DNA of 8,517 bases from an uncultured Mailhella sp. (GTDB lineage Bacteria; Desulfobacterota; Desulfovibrionia; Desulfovibrionales; Desulfovibrionaceae), in contig CAJTSU010000125.1 in assembly GCA_910579055.1 (NCBI GenBank), positions 1-8,517 on the forward strand. The letters are read 5' to 3'. Both the position numbers and the translations under genes were made by a program. Shown in pieces: positions 1 through 5,276 of this stretch (position 1 is its first letter; the number at the start of each line of letters is the position of its first letter). Below the pieces are notes generated by a model. It searched no databases. It was given only the letters and a program-made list of their open reading frames with translations, and was not told the origin of the DNA.

Positions 1-40
1 ATGTAAATGGAAGACTGGAAGACATTAAAACATTATTTAG

Positions 41-373
41 TTAACACTCTCGTTTTTTCTTCTGCTCAAAACGATTTTTTCCGGAAAATCCTATGCGGGG
101 AAATATGAAAATCCCTATGCCGATGTTCAGTTCAAACCTCTGTTCATGCTTGGCATAGTGATAGGCTTATACCTTGCCTGCATAGCATGCATTGGATTTT
201 ATACGTCCTCGTTTTTCACTGTATTCATACTCTCCCTACTCCTTAAATATGAATATTTCTCGTTCCGTCTTGTGCTTGATAGCGCGCTCTATTCCATACT
301 CTTTACGTTACTGGCATACGTAATTTTTCATATGCTGTTCGTCATAGTGACACCGGCAAATATTTTTTTATAA
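41..373 (+). pseudogene. TctB-like transporter subunit, C-terminal remnant
   Basis: This resembles the C-terminal half of TctB, the small membrane subunit of tripartite tricarboxylate transporters. The frame from base 41 gives a hydrophobic segment (LTLSFFLLL), a polar linker, then two long hydrophobic stretches containing an IGFYTSSFF motif like the conserved 'lGF..aT.lF' of TctB. Reading back in the same frame meets TAG at 38-40 and TAA at 26-28, with TctB-compatible residues (TGRH, NII) between and before them, so this is probably a decayed gene. The first in-frame ATG is at 146 and would leave only 75 residues, against roughly 140-160 for the family. The stop TAA overlaps a following ATG (TAATG), as tctB often does with tctA. 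The sequence is strikingly AT-rich compared with the rest of the window and lies on the opposite strand. Family assignment is by eye from weak hydrophobic motifs. Confidence 0.55.
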
Positions 374-546
374 TGGATCTGTTGCAGAACCGTGTTGATG
401 GCGTTGCGCGAGCGGTCAAGGATATGTTCAACGCGATTCTGCCACAGAGCGCTCGCATAAAACGCGTTGACAGAAATGGAGCTGCGGCGTGCAATCCTCA
501 TGCAGTATGGAGAAGCCCGCACTTCTCCCTGCATGTTTATGGTTGA
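373..546 (+). pseudogene. TctA-like start (first six codons), then unrelated sequence
   Basis: An ATG at 373 shares its A with the stop codon of the TctB-like frame (TAATG) and begins MDLLQN, the usual opening of TctA, the large membrane subunit of tripartite tricarboxylate transporters (typically MDLLxNLxxGF...). After the sixth codon (about base 391) the hydrophobic TctA sequence is absent. The frame continues as a hydrophilic stretch (RVDGVARAVKDMFN...) and stops at 544-546 after 57 codons, running into the opposite-strand transglycosylase gene. A full TctA has about 500 residues. Base composition also shifts from AT-rich to GC-rich near the same point. I read this as a truncated tctA whose body was lost or displaced. 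The evidence for TctA is short (six residues plus position after tctB), so confidence is moderate. Confidence 0.4.
499..535. terminator. Perfect-arm hairpin just after the transglycosylase stop
   Basis: CATGCAG (499-505) pairs with CTGCATG (529-535), and GGAGAAG (509-515) pairs with CTTCTCC (522-528). This gives a 14-bp stem with a three-base bulge (506-508) and a six-base loop (516-521). It begins one base past the stop codon of the minus-strand lytic transglycosylase gene, the usual place for a terminator or 3'-end stabiliser of the operon mRNA. There is no T-tract after the stem on the minus strand (AGGATTGC follows), so a classical intrinsic terminator is not shown. On the plus strand only TTT follows. 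Confidence 0.45.
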
Positions 547-1535
547 CTCGGGGAACAGTGAAGAAGTTCCGCGGCTCTTCCCTTCCCGGCTTCCCAGTAT
601 GCCATGACCCGCCGCACAAATTCCCGCGTTTCCGCAAAAGGAGGAACGCCCCCGTATTTTTCCACGCCGGCCGGACCGGCATTGTATGCGGCCAGCGCCA
701 GCTCAACGGAACCGAAACGCTGTATCAGTTCCATCAGGTACTGCGAACCGGCATAAACATTGGCGCGGGGATCAAAGGGGTCGATAAGGCCCAGTTCAAC
801 CTGGGTGCCGGGCATGACCTGCATGGCACCCTGTGCGCCCGCCGGAGACTCCGCGGCATGGTTGAAGGCCGACTCCGCACGAATAACGGCCAGTACCAGC
901 GCGGCATCCAGGCCGAAGATTTCCCCGGCCTCACGGGCGATCTTCTCCCACTCGGCAGGCGCGGGCCGTATCGCGTCTTGCGCAACCATATGCCGGGGTT
1001 GTCCGTCGGGCGCGACGCCCGGGGCATGAGCGACGGAAGCATAGTCCGTCAACTCGGGGCGCAAACGCATGGAGGGGCGCATGCGGGAAGGTTGAGCCAG
1101 CAAACGGGCATGGGGGGAAAGCGCGTAGATATCTCCTGATCCGTCTGCCGCTCCGGGCATGACCACCAGCCTGTCCGCGGGCGGCACAGCGCGGGCGGCA
1201 ACCGGCGCGCGAATGACACGCAAGGTTCCATCTCCATTCGCAGCGGGCAGGGAGGCCCGTGGCGTATCACGCTTCGTTGCCGGAACGGAAGCCACCCGCG
1301 ACATGCGGAGAGAAATCTCCTGTTCCTCCTGTTCATGGAACAGAATGCCCGTGCCGGGAACTTCAGAAGGCTCCGGCAACGGATCGGAAGAATACTCCGG
1401 CAGCGGCGGAGTTTCAGAAGCGGGCGGGGCCGGTTGCTGTGCACAACCGCAGGAAAGAAAGACCCATATGATTAAAAACGTCGCCGCAGCGCTCCGAAAC
1501 GGCAAACGGATGGAGCATGGCACGGGGCTTTTCAC
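537..1535 (-). CDS. Lytic transglycosylase (SLT domain), probable lipoprotein
   Basis: A 332-residue peptidoglycan lytic transglycosylase that would cleave the glycan backbone in the periplasm. Residues 14-31 form a hydrophobic export signal ending in LSCGC. C29 or C31 could be lipidated, although the lipobox is imperfect. Residues 35-190 are a Pro/Ala-rich low-complexity linker. The C-terminal SLT domain (about 195-315) has the catalytic glutamate E221 in IRAESAF, the GAQGAMQVMP motif (233-242), AAYNAGP (282-288) and PPFAETREFV (298-307), the family's hallmark blocks. The GTG start at 1535 overlaps the upstream anti-sigma kinase stop as GTGA, with no clear Shine-Dalgarno, suggesting translational coupling. 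Many T3SS clusters encode a small SLT enzyme (IpgF, IagB, HrpH) that opens the wall for assembly. This one is larger and apparently membrane-tethered. The enzyme class is certain; a T3SS role is inferred from the operon. Confidence 0.9.
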   Translation of the reverse strand: MKSPVPCSIRLPFRSAAATFLIIWVFLSCGCAQQPAPPASETPPLPEYSSDPLPEPSEVPGTGILFHEQEEQEISLRMSRVASVPATKRDTPRASLPAANGDGTLRVIRAPVAARAVPPADRLVVMPGAADGSGDIYALSPHARLLAQPSRMRPSMRLRPELTDYASVAHAPGVAPDGQPRHMVAQDAIRPAPAEWEKIAREAGEIFGLDAALVLAVIRAESAFNHAAESPAGAQGAMQVMPGTQVELGLIDPFDPRANVYAGSQYLMELIQRFGSVELALAAYNAGPAGVEKYGGVPPFAETREFVRRVMAYWEAGKGRAAELLHCSPSQP

Positions 1536-1993
1536 GCCGCATCGGGCGGTATTTTGAAGTACAGCTCAATGGTGTTTTCTCCGTCCGTGCCGCTGTAGCA
1601 GTGATGGGCAGAGACATTTTTGACCAGATGCACGCCCAGCCCGCCCACAGGGCGCTCATCCGCGTCCAGAGAAGTATCCGGTGCCGGAGCTTCACGGAAG
1701 GGATCAAAGGGCGCGCCCCAATCGCGGATCCAGACGCAGAGATACGGCACATCGTCCATGCTGACCTGGCGGAAGCCCAGTTCCAGCATGCCCCATTTAT
1801 CCTGATCAGACAGGGTCGCGGCCGGACCATCCGCTCCGGCGTAGGCATAATTGACCACGTTGACCAGCAGTTCCTCCACGGCCAGTTCCACGAAACCGAG
1901 CATGTCCTCATGCCCGTCCGCAAGATTCTCACGCAGAAAGGTCATAGCCGGAGCACAGCTCTCAAGCTTTGCGGGGAGAAGAATCCGGGGCAA
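1532..1993 (-). CDS. RsbW/SpoIIAB-type anti-sigma factor kinase (HATPase)
   Basis: A 153-residue soluble GHKL ATPase of the HATPase_c_2 type. Proteins of this family bind a sigma factor or other target and phosphorylate a STAS-domain antagonist on serine. Visible motifs are the N box VEELLVN (E41 and N45 match E-x-x-x-N of SpoIIAB), the G1 box RDWGAPFDP (D91, G93) and the G2 box GGLGVHLVKN (117-126). There is no fused receiver, phosphatase or sensor domain, and the length is typical for the family (about 140-160). The start is TTG at 1993: a perfect AAGGAGG lies at 2000-2006 with six bases of spacing, and the first in-frame ATG is codon 17, so TTG is the better choice. It follows the STAS gene by 85 nt, giving the classic rsbV-rsbW order, and ends in a GTGA overlap with the transglycosylase. 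No sigma factor or PP2C phosphatase gene is in the window, so the target is unknown. Confidence 0.87.
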   Translation of the reverse strand: MPRILLPAKLESCAPAMTFLRENLADGHEDMLGFVELAVEELLVNVVNYAYAGADGPAATLSDQDKWGMLELGFRQVSMDDVPYLCVWIRDWGAPFDPFREAPAPDTSLDADERPVGGLGVHLVKNVSAHHCYSGTDGENTIELYFKIPPDAA

Positions 1994-2020
1994 GAGATAC
2001 CTCCTTGGGGGCAGTTTACC

Positions 2021-2040
2021 CTGCTCGACTCCTGGAGCAG
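2021..2040. promoter_or_regulatory. Small hairpin in the leader of the anti-sigma kinase gene
   Basis: CTGCTC (2021-2026) and GAGCAG (2035-2040) form a perfect six-base-pair stem with an eight-base loop in the 85-nt gap between the STAS and HATPase genes, about 15 bases upstream of the kinase Shine-Dalgarno. There is no T-tract. It could modulate the STAS-to-kinase expression ratio or be chance. The rest of the gap shows no open frame of note. Confidence 0.2.
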
Positions 2041-2078
2041 CTTCAACGTGAATTTACTCCAGCCAACCTGCGGGGTTA

Positions 2079-2417
2079 TCAGTCTTGCAGGGCGCAGAGC
2101 GCCTCTTCACGGGTGGCGCACACGGTAAGCATGGCGTTGAAGCCGGAGATACGAAAGACTTCAGCCGCCATGGGTTGCAGAGAACAAAAGGCCAGCCTGC
2201 CTGAAGCGGCCTTGATCGACTTGACCAGCCCGAGGATGCCGCGCAAACCGGCGGAACTGATATATTCCAGATCCGCCATATCAATGAGCACGCGTTTTTT
2301 TCCCTGTTCCAGCAGGGCCCGCGCGGAACTTTCGAATTCCGGCGTGCTCGTGGCATCCATGCGACCGGAAAGCGCCAGGATGCTGATGCCGTCCTGTTCT
2401 GTCGCCCTGATTTCCAT
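2079..2417 (-). CDS. STAS-domain anti-sigma factor antagonist (RsbV/SpoIIAA-like)
   Basis: A 112-residue single-domain STAS protein. In partner switching, the unphosphorylated form captures the anti-sigma kinase and frees its target. The N-terminal strand pattern ISILALSGRMDATSTPEF matches the SpoIIAA opening (L-x-G-x-D). The signature loop is LEYISSAGLRGIL, where S55 aligns with the phosphorylated Ser58 of B. subtilis SpoIIAA. The Asp before that serine in SpoIIAA is Ser here, a common variant in the family. The ATG at 2417 has a GGAGG Shine-Dalgarno four bases upstream. It starts 18 nt after sctR ends, so it is very likely cotranscribed with the secretion genes, and the kinase that would phosphorylate it is the next gene. 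The closest known parallel is Bordetella BtrV/BtrW, which controls a T3SS. That functional link is inferred here from gene order only. Confidence 0.9.
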   Translation of the reverse strand: MEIRATEQDGISILALSGRMDATSTPEFESSARALLEQGKKRVLIDMADLEYISSAGLRGILGLVKSIKAASGRLAFCSLQPMAAEVFRISGFNAMLTVCATREEALCALQD

Positions 2418-2435
2418 AAGACCTCCGACCTTGGG

Positions 2436-3092
2436 TTACTGATAGCTGAGCAGCAGCCCCTGGCTGATTTTCAACCAGCCGTCCAGCGTGACAAAAAGCA
2501 GCAGCTTGAACGGCAGAGAGATGGTCATGGGAGACACCATCATCATGCCCATGGCCAGCAGAATATTGGAAATGATAAGGTCTATGGCCACGAAAGGCAA
2601 ATAGAGCAGGAAGCCGATCTGGAAGGCGCGGGTAAGTTCGGTGATGGTGAACGCGGGCACCAGAATGAGCATGTTGTCTCTGGCAATGGTCTGCCGGCGG
2701 CTGGCGGGCCAGATGCGCTGCGCCGTGCCCATGAACGCCTTGAGTACCGCCGGATCGGTATTTTTTTCCAGGAAATGCCGGAGCGGGGGCGAAATTTCCC
2801 TTGCCACGCCCAGCAGTTCCTGCGGCGTGGGGCTGGGGCTCAGCCGCTGTCGTTCCAGCAGTTCCATCGTCTCCATGGCCACGGGAGCCATGATGAACAC
2901 CGTAAGGATAATGGCCAGGCCGTTCATGACCATGGCGGGCGGCACCTGCTGCACGCCGAGGGCATTGCGCACCAGACTGGTGACCACCACGATCTTCACA
3001 TAGGACGTGACCAGCATGAGCAGAAAGGGCGCCAGCCCCAGCAGCGCAAGCCCCAGAATGAGATACAGCGGGTTGATCCCGGCGATGCCCAT
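2436..3092 (-). CDS. sctR: T3SS export gate protein SctR (YscR/FliP family)
   Basis: A 218-residue inner-membrane subunit of the export gate. In known systems five SctR assemble with SctS and SctT into the entry funnel for substrates. It carries the family blocks: LGLAPFLLMLVTSYVKIVVV (19-38), VRNALGVQQVPPAMVMNGLA (41-60), PAFTITELTRAFQIGFLLYL (146-165) and the C-terminal ISNILLAMGMMMVSPMTISL (174-193) followed by PFKLLLFVTLDGW. Four hydrophobic membrane segments are visible around a hydrophilic loop (about 80-140). Length is standard for SctR. The ATG at 3092 lies two bases after the sctQ stop, with an AAGGA Shine-Dalgarno inside the end of sctQ. The usual next genes sctS, sctT and sctU do not follow, so those gate subunits must be encoded elsewhere if the system works. 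It is T3SS rather than flagellar by its sctQ and sctP neighbours. Confidence 0.96.
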   Translation of the reverse strand: MGIAGINPLYLILGLALLGLAPFLLMLVTSYVKIVVVTSLVRNALGVQQVPPAMVMNGLAIILTVFIMAPVAMETMELLERQRLSPSPTPQELLGVAREISPPLRHFLEKNTDPAVLKAFMGTAQRIWPASRRQTIARDNMLILVPAFTITELTRAFQIGFLLYLPFVAIDLIISNILLAMGMMMVSPMTISLPFKLLLFVTLDGWLKISQGLLLSYQ

Positions 3093-3094
3093 CG

Positions 3095-3430
3095 TCAGTT
3101 TCCTTCCGCCCGGCTTTCGGGATTTGCGGATTCCTCCGCGCTCCCGCCCGCGGCATCCGCCATGCCGGTGATCTGCACGCCGGGCATGCCGCCCACGTCC
3201 ACCAGACGTCCTCTGGCCGCGATACGGCCGCCAATCCGCAGAAGGACAGGCACGGAGGATGCGTCACCGTTCAGGGCGAAGGTATAGCCGGGCGCAAGCG
3301 CCGCAATTTCCTCCACGCGCAGACTGAGACGGGCAAGCTCGAAGGTGACGGGCAGTTCCAGCGCGGCGACGGCCTCCCTGTCCAGGAGGGGAGTTCCCCC
3401 GGCGGCATGTTCGGAAACAGACTCGGTCAT
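3095..3430 (-). CDS. Candidate internal SctQ-C product (SPOA domain alone)
   Basis: Inside sctQ an in-frame ATG at 3430 begins MTESVSEHAAGG and would give 111 residues carrying just the C-terminal SPOA domain. GAGG at 3436-3439 stands five bases upstream, a usable Shine-Dalgarno and no weaker than the one for full-length sctQ. It falls in the hydrophilic hinge between the two SPOA regions. Yersinia YscQ and Salmonella SpaO are known to make a short C-terminal form by internal translation initiation; those forms are around 90-100 residues and assemble with the full-length protein. The position, length and ribosome site here fit that precedent. Expression is not demonstrated by sequence alone. 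Confidence 0.5.
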   Translation of the reverse strand: MTESVSEHAAGGTPLLDREAVAALELPVTFELARLSLRVEEIAALAPGYTFALNGDASSVPVLLRIGGRIAARGRLVDVGGMPGVQITGMADAAGGSAEESANPESRAEGN

Positions 3431-4294
3431 GGTTACCTCGCTTGAATCGGGATATCCCCCGCACGGGGACGGCAGCGTCGCGTCCGGCCCCAGAACGGAG
3501 AGGACGCCGTTTTCCAGACGGCAGGCCAGCGCCGTATCGCCGGGCAGAAGCAGACGCGGGGCTTCGGGCGTCCAGCGTTCGGGCAGAAGAATGTCTCCGG
3601 GCGCAAGGGAGGCGGCCTCCCCGGGGGACAGGCTCATTCCGCCGACTTCGAGGGGACAGAGCAGAACCGCGCCCGGCAATGCTCCCGCCGCATCCGGAAC
3701 GACGCGAAGAGGCAAAGCCTCCAGCCGTTCCAGCAAAAAGCGGGCGGCACCTTCATCCGCCCAGAACAGCCGCAGATAAACGCGCTCCCCGTCCGGCAGC
3801 GCGAGCGTCAGCGGCAAGGGGCCGCCCCATGCGGTTTCCGGCACGGGAGCGGAACAGAATCTCGTCTCGCAGCCCAGCCAGCGGGCCAGACTGTCCAGCG
3901 CGGGAGCAAACAGACGTTCCAGCACGGCAAGGCTCAACGGCGCGGGCAGTGCGGAAAAGTCGTTTCCACTGGGAAGCCCGCCTGCCTCCCCCGCAGCGCC
4001 CGCGCGCCATGCCGCGAGTTCCGGACGCAATGACAGCGCCTCAAGGGAAGACAGTTCCACCTTCCACACGGAATCTCCGGTCAGGAGGAACAGCTCCGCT
4101 CCGGACGCGAAGGGAGCCCCCCCTTCCGCCGCCGCGGCTCCGCCGTTCACGTCCAGACGGCAGACGGCGGGAGGCGTCGTTCCCGCATCAGCCGCGAAGT
4201 CCAGCGGCAGAGCGCGGGAAACCAGGGCGTTGAGCAGCCGCGCCCGCAGGGGCGGCAGAGAAGGAAGAGCAGGAGAAAAATATGCTGCGGACAT
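3095..4294 (-). CDS. sctQ: T3SS cytoplasmic ring/sorting platform protein SctQ
   Basis: A protein of about 399 residues of the YscQ/SpaO/FliM-FliN family, the pod component of the cytoplasmic sorting platform that docks SctK and SctL. The N-terminal two thirds are divergent and Ala/Leu-rich. A first SPOA-like segment lies at about 209-270, counting from the ATG at 4300 (CPLEVGGMSLSPGE, then LLPGDTALACRLENG). The C-terminal SPOA domain is clear at about 312-378 (ALELPVTFELARLSLRVEEI, then APGYTF, then RIGGRIAARGRLVDVGG). Two adjacent ATGs exist, at 4300 and 4294. I prefer 4294 because AAAAAGAG sits six bases upstream of it but directly abuts 4300. It ends two bases before sctR. It begins after a 280-nt non-coding gap from sctP. 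An internal start at codon 291 is listed separately. The family call rests on the SPOA domain and operon position. Confidence 0.92.
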   Translation of the reverse strand: MSAAYFSPALPSLPPLRARLLNALVSRALPLDFAADAGTTPPAVCRLDVNGGAAAAEGGAPFASGAELFLLTGDSVWKVELSSLEALSLRPELAAWRAGAAGEAGGLPSGNDFSALPAPLSLAVLERLFAPALDSLARWLGCETRFCSAPVPETAWGGPLPLTLALPDGERVYLRLFWADEGAARFLLERLEALPLRVVPDAAGALPGAVLLCPLEVGGMSLSPGEAASLAPGDILLPERWTPEAPRLLLPGDTALACRLENGVLSVLGPDATLPSPCGGYPDSSEVTMTESVSEHAAGGTPLLDREAVAALELPVTFELARLSLRVEEIAALAPGYTFALNGDASSVPVLLRIGGRIAARGRLVDVGGMPGVQITGMADAAGGSAEESANPESRAEGN

Positions 4295-4429
4295 CGGCAT
4301 CTCTTTTTACATGTTTCCCCGAAAAAACTTTTCGCTCTACTTAAACCTTCGGTTGACGTTCTACCTTCCACTCAGGAGACATGCTGCGCGGACAGAGCGA
4401 CAACATGTATCCACGGCCGGCTCGCTTTC

Positions 4430-4458
4430 GCCTTCGTGCGGCTTCGCCGCCTGAAGGC
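4430..4458. repeat. GC-rich hairpin (REP-like) between sctP and sctQ
   Basis: GCCTTC (4430-4435) pairs with GAAGGC (4453-4458), and GCGGC (4438-4442) pairs with GCCGC (4446-4450). A 2x2 internal mismatch separates the two stems and the loop is TTC. No T-tract follows on either strand, so it is not an intrinsic terminator. Imperfect palindromes of this size between genes are typical of REP elements, which stabilise or separate parts of an operon mRNA. Whether it recurs in this genome cannot be seen from one window. Confidence 0.4.
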
Positions 4459-4488
4459 TCCGCTCCGCGTGGCATGGCTTCCGTTCCT

Positions 4489-4566
4489 CGCGCCTCCGGC
4501 GGTCAGAATATCACCACCTTCCCGCGCGCCGCAAGTTTCGCACGGAGGAAACGGCGCGCCTCCGGC
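4489..4566. repeat. 12-bp direct repeat pair CGCGCCTCCGGC
   Basis: The sequence CGCGCCTCCGGC occurs exactly at 4489-4500 and again at 4555-4566, 66 bases apart, in the gap just downstream of the sctP stop codon. In GC-rich DNA a 12-mer repeat at this distance may be chance. It could also mark a small duplication or insertion in this loose junction. Confidence 0.3.
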
Positions 4567-4575
4567 TGCCGAAGG

Positions 4576-5196
4576 CTACCCGTTTTCCCCCCAGCCCTCA
4601 TAGGTGGCGGAACGACGACGCGTGTCGCCTTCATTGCCGCCTTCCGCTCCGCCCTGAGCCACTTCCACCCGCGCGTTCTCGCCACTGCGCTCCAGCGCGG
4701 CCTGAAGGGAATCCCGCGCACCGACGGCGGTCTGGAACGCGCCGGCATCCACACAAGAAAGCCGTACAAAAAGCTGACCGTCCGTCGCGCGGGAGAGGGT
4801 CAGTTCCGCTCCGGACAGTGCGCCGTCGCCCAAGGTGATACGCACTTCAGGGTTGCCCTTGCCCGGTTCGGAAACCAGAATGCGATCCACCAGCTGGTCC
4901 ACCAGTTCGGCCACATCTCCGGAGGCGGCGGAAGAAGTTGTCCGGACAGAGCCTTCCGCATTCTGCATGCCGCCCATACAGCTGCCGAACAGGCTCTCCA
5001 TGAGCGAAGCAGGGGACGGCGCGGGGGATGAAACAATGCCTTCCTCCTTTCCCGCGCCTTTCCCGGAAGTATGCTCCATGGCCTTTTCAAACCTTTCTTT
5101 CGAGGCGGAATCCGGCTCGCGCCCCACCCCGCTCTTTTCCGTCCGTGCGCAGGAATCCGCCTGCTGCAAATGCCGTGTAGTGATTTCCATCCCCAT
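4576..5196 (-). CDS. sctP: SctP-like needle-length / substrate-specificity regulator
   Basis: A 206-residue hydrophilic protein sited between sctO and sctQ, exactly where yscP sits in the Ysc order. Residues 1-90 are polar and low-complexity, including an ASKERFEKAME helix and an SSPAPSPAS stretch. Residues about 95-180 look like the T3S4/FliK C-terminal domain: VAELVDQLVDRILVSE, then PEVRITLGDGALSGAELTLS, then GQLFVRLSCVDAGAFQTAV and a closing RVEV strand. That domain flips the export gate from needle to late substrates. A polar Gly-rich tail follows. The ATG at 5196 has AGGAGG six bases upstream. A second ATG at 5190 would be twelve bases away and is less likely. It is much shorter than YscP (about 500 residues) and closer to HrpP-type proteins, implying a short ruler. 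An 80-nt gap separates it from sctO. The assignment rests on position and domain pattern. Confidence 0.75.
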   Translation of the reverse strand: MGMEITTRHLQQADSCARTEKSGVGREPDSASKERFEKAMEHTSGKGAGKEEGIVSSPAPSPASLMESLFGSCMGGMQNAEGSVRTTSSAASGDVAELVDQLVDRILVSEPGKGNPEVRITLGDGALSGAELTLSRATDGQLFVRLSCVDAGAFQTAVGARDSLQAALERSGENARVEVAQGGAEGGNEGDTRRRSATYEGWGENG

Positions 5197-5276
5197 AGAG
5201 GGCCTCCTGTCTCCACATGCCAACCATGTTGTACCTGAACATGCCGCGCATAGTGCACCATACAAATTTCGTGCCG

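Larger units (their letters stand above)
4301..4575. other. Non-coding gap between sctP and sctQ
   Basis: About 280 bases without a supportable gene, in an operon whose other junctions are mostly overlaps or gaps under 20 nt. It holds a GC-rich hairpin (4430-4458), the first copy of a 12-bp repeat, and next to sctQ an AT-richer stretch (4301-4350) with the small self-complementary element CGAAAA/TTTTCG. I see no convincing -10/-35 pair or sigma-54 motif. It could be a leader with its own promoter, a remnant of the end of sctP, or an inserted repeat. Confidence 0.5.

Noticed and set aside
328..534. 68-residue minus-strand frame between the transglycosylase stop and the TctB-like region
   Set aside because: It has no Shine-Dalgarno, crosses the composition break, and its C-terminal third is antisense to the TctB-like frame. 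I considered a transposase fragment but recognised no motif.
489..1139. Long plus-strand open frame (216 codons) opposite the transglycosylase
   Set aside because: It is antisense to a gene with complete catalytic motifs; the frame is open because of high GC and codon bias, and its translation is low-complexity Arg/Gly-rich.
2021..2040. Intrinsic terminator between the STAS and kinase genes
   Set aside because: The six-base-pair stem is short and has no T-tract on the transcribed strand, so it is kept only as a weak leader hairpin.
2281..3267. 328-codon minus-strand frame across sctR and the STAS gene
   Set aside because: It runs out of frame through two genes with diagnostic motifs and translates to His/Gly/Arg-rich low-complexity sequence.
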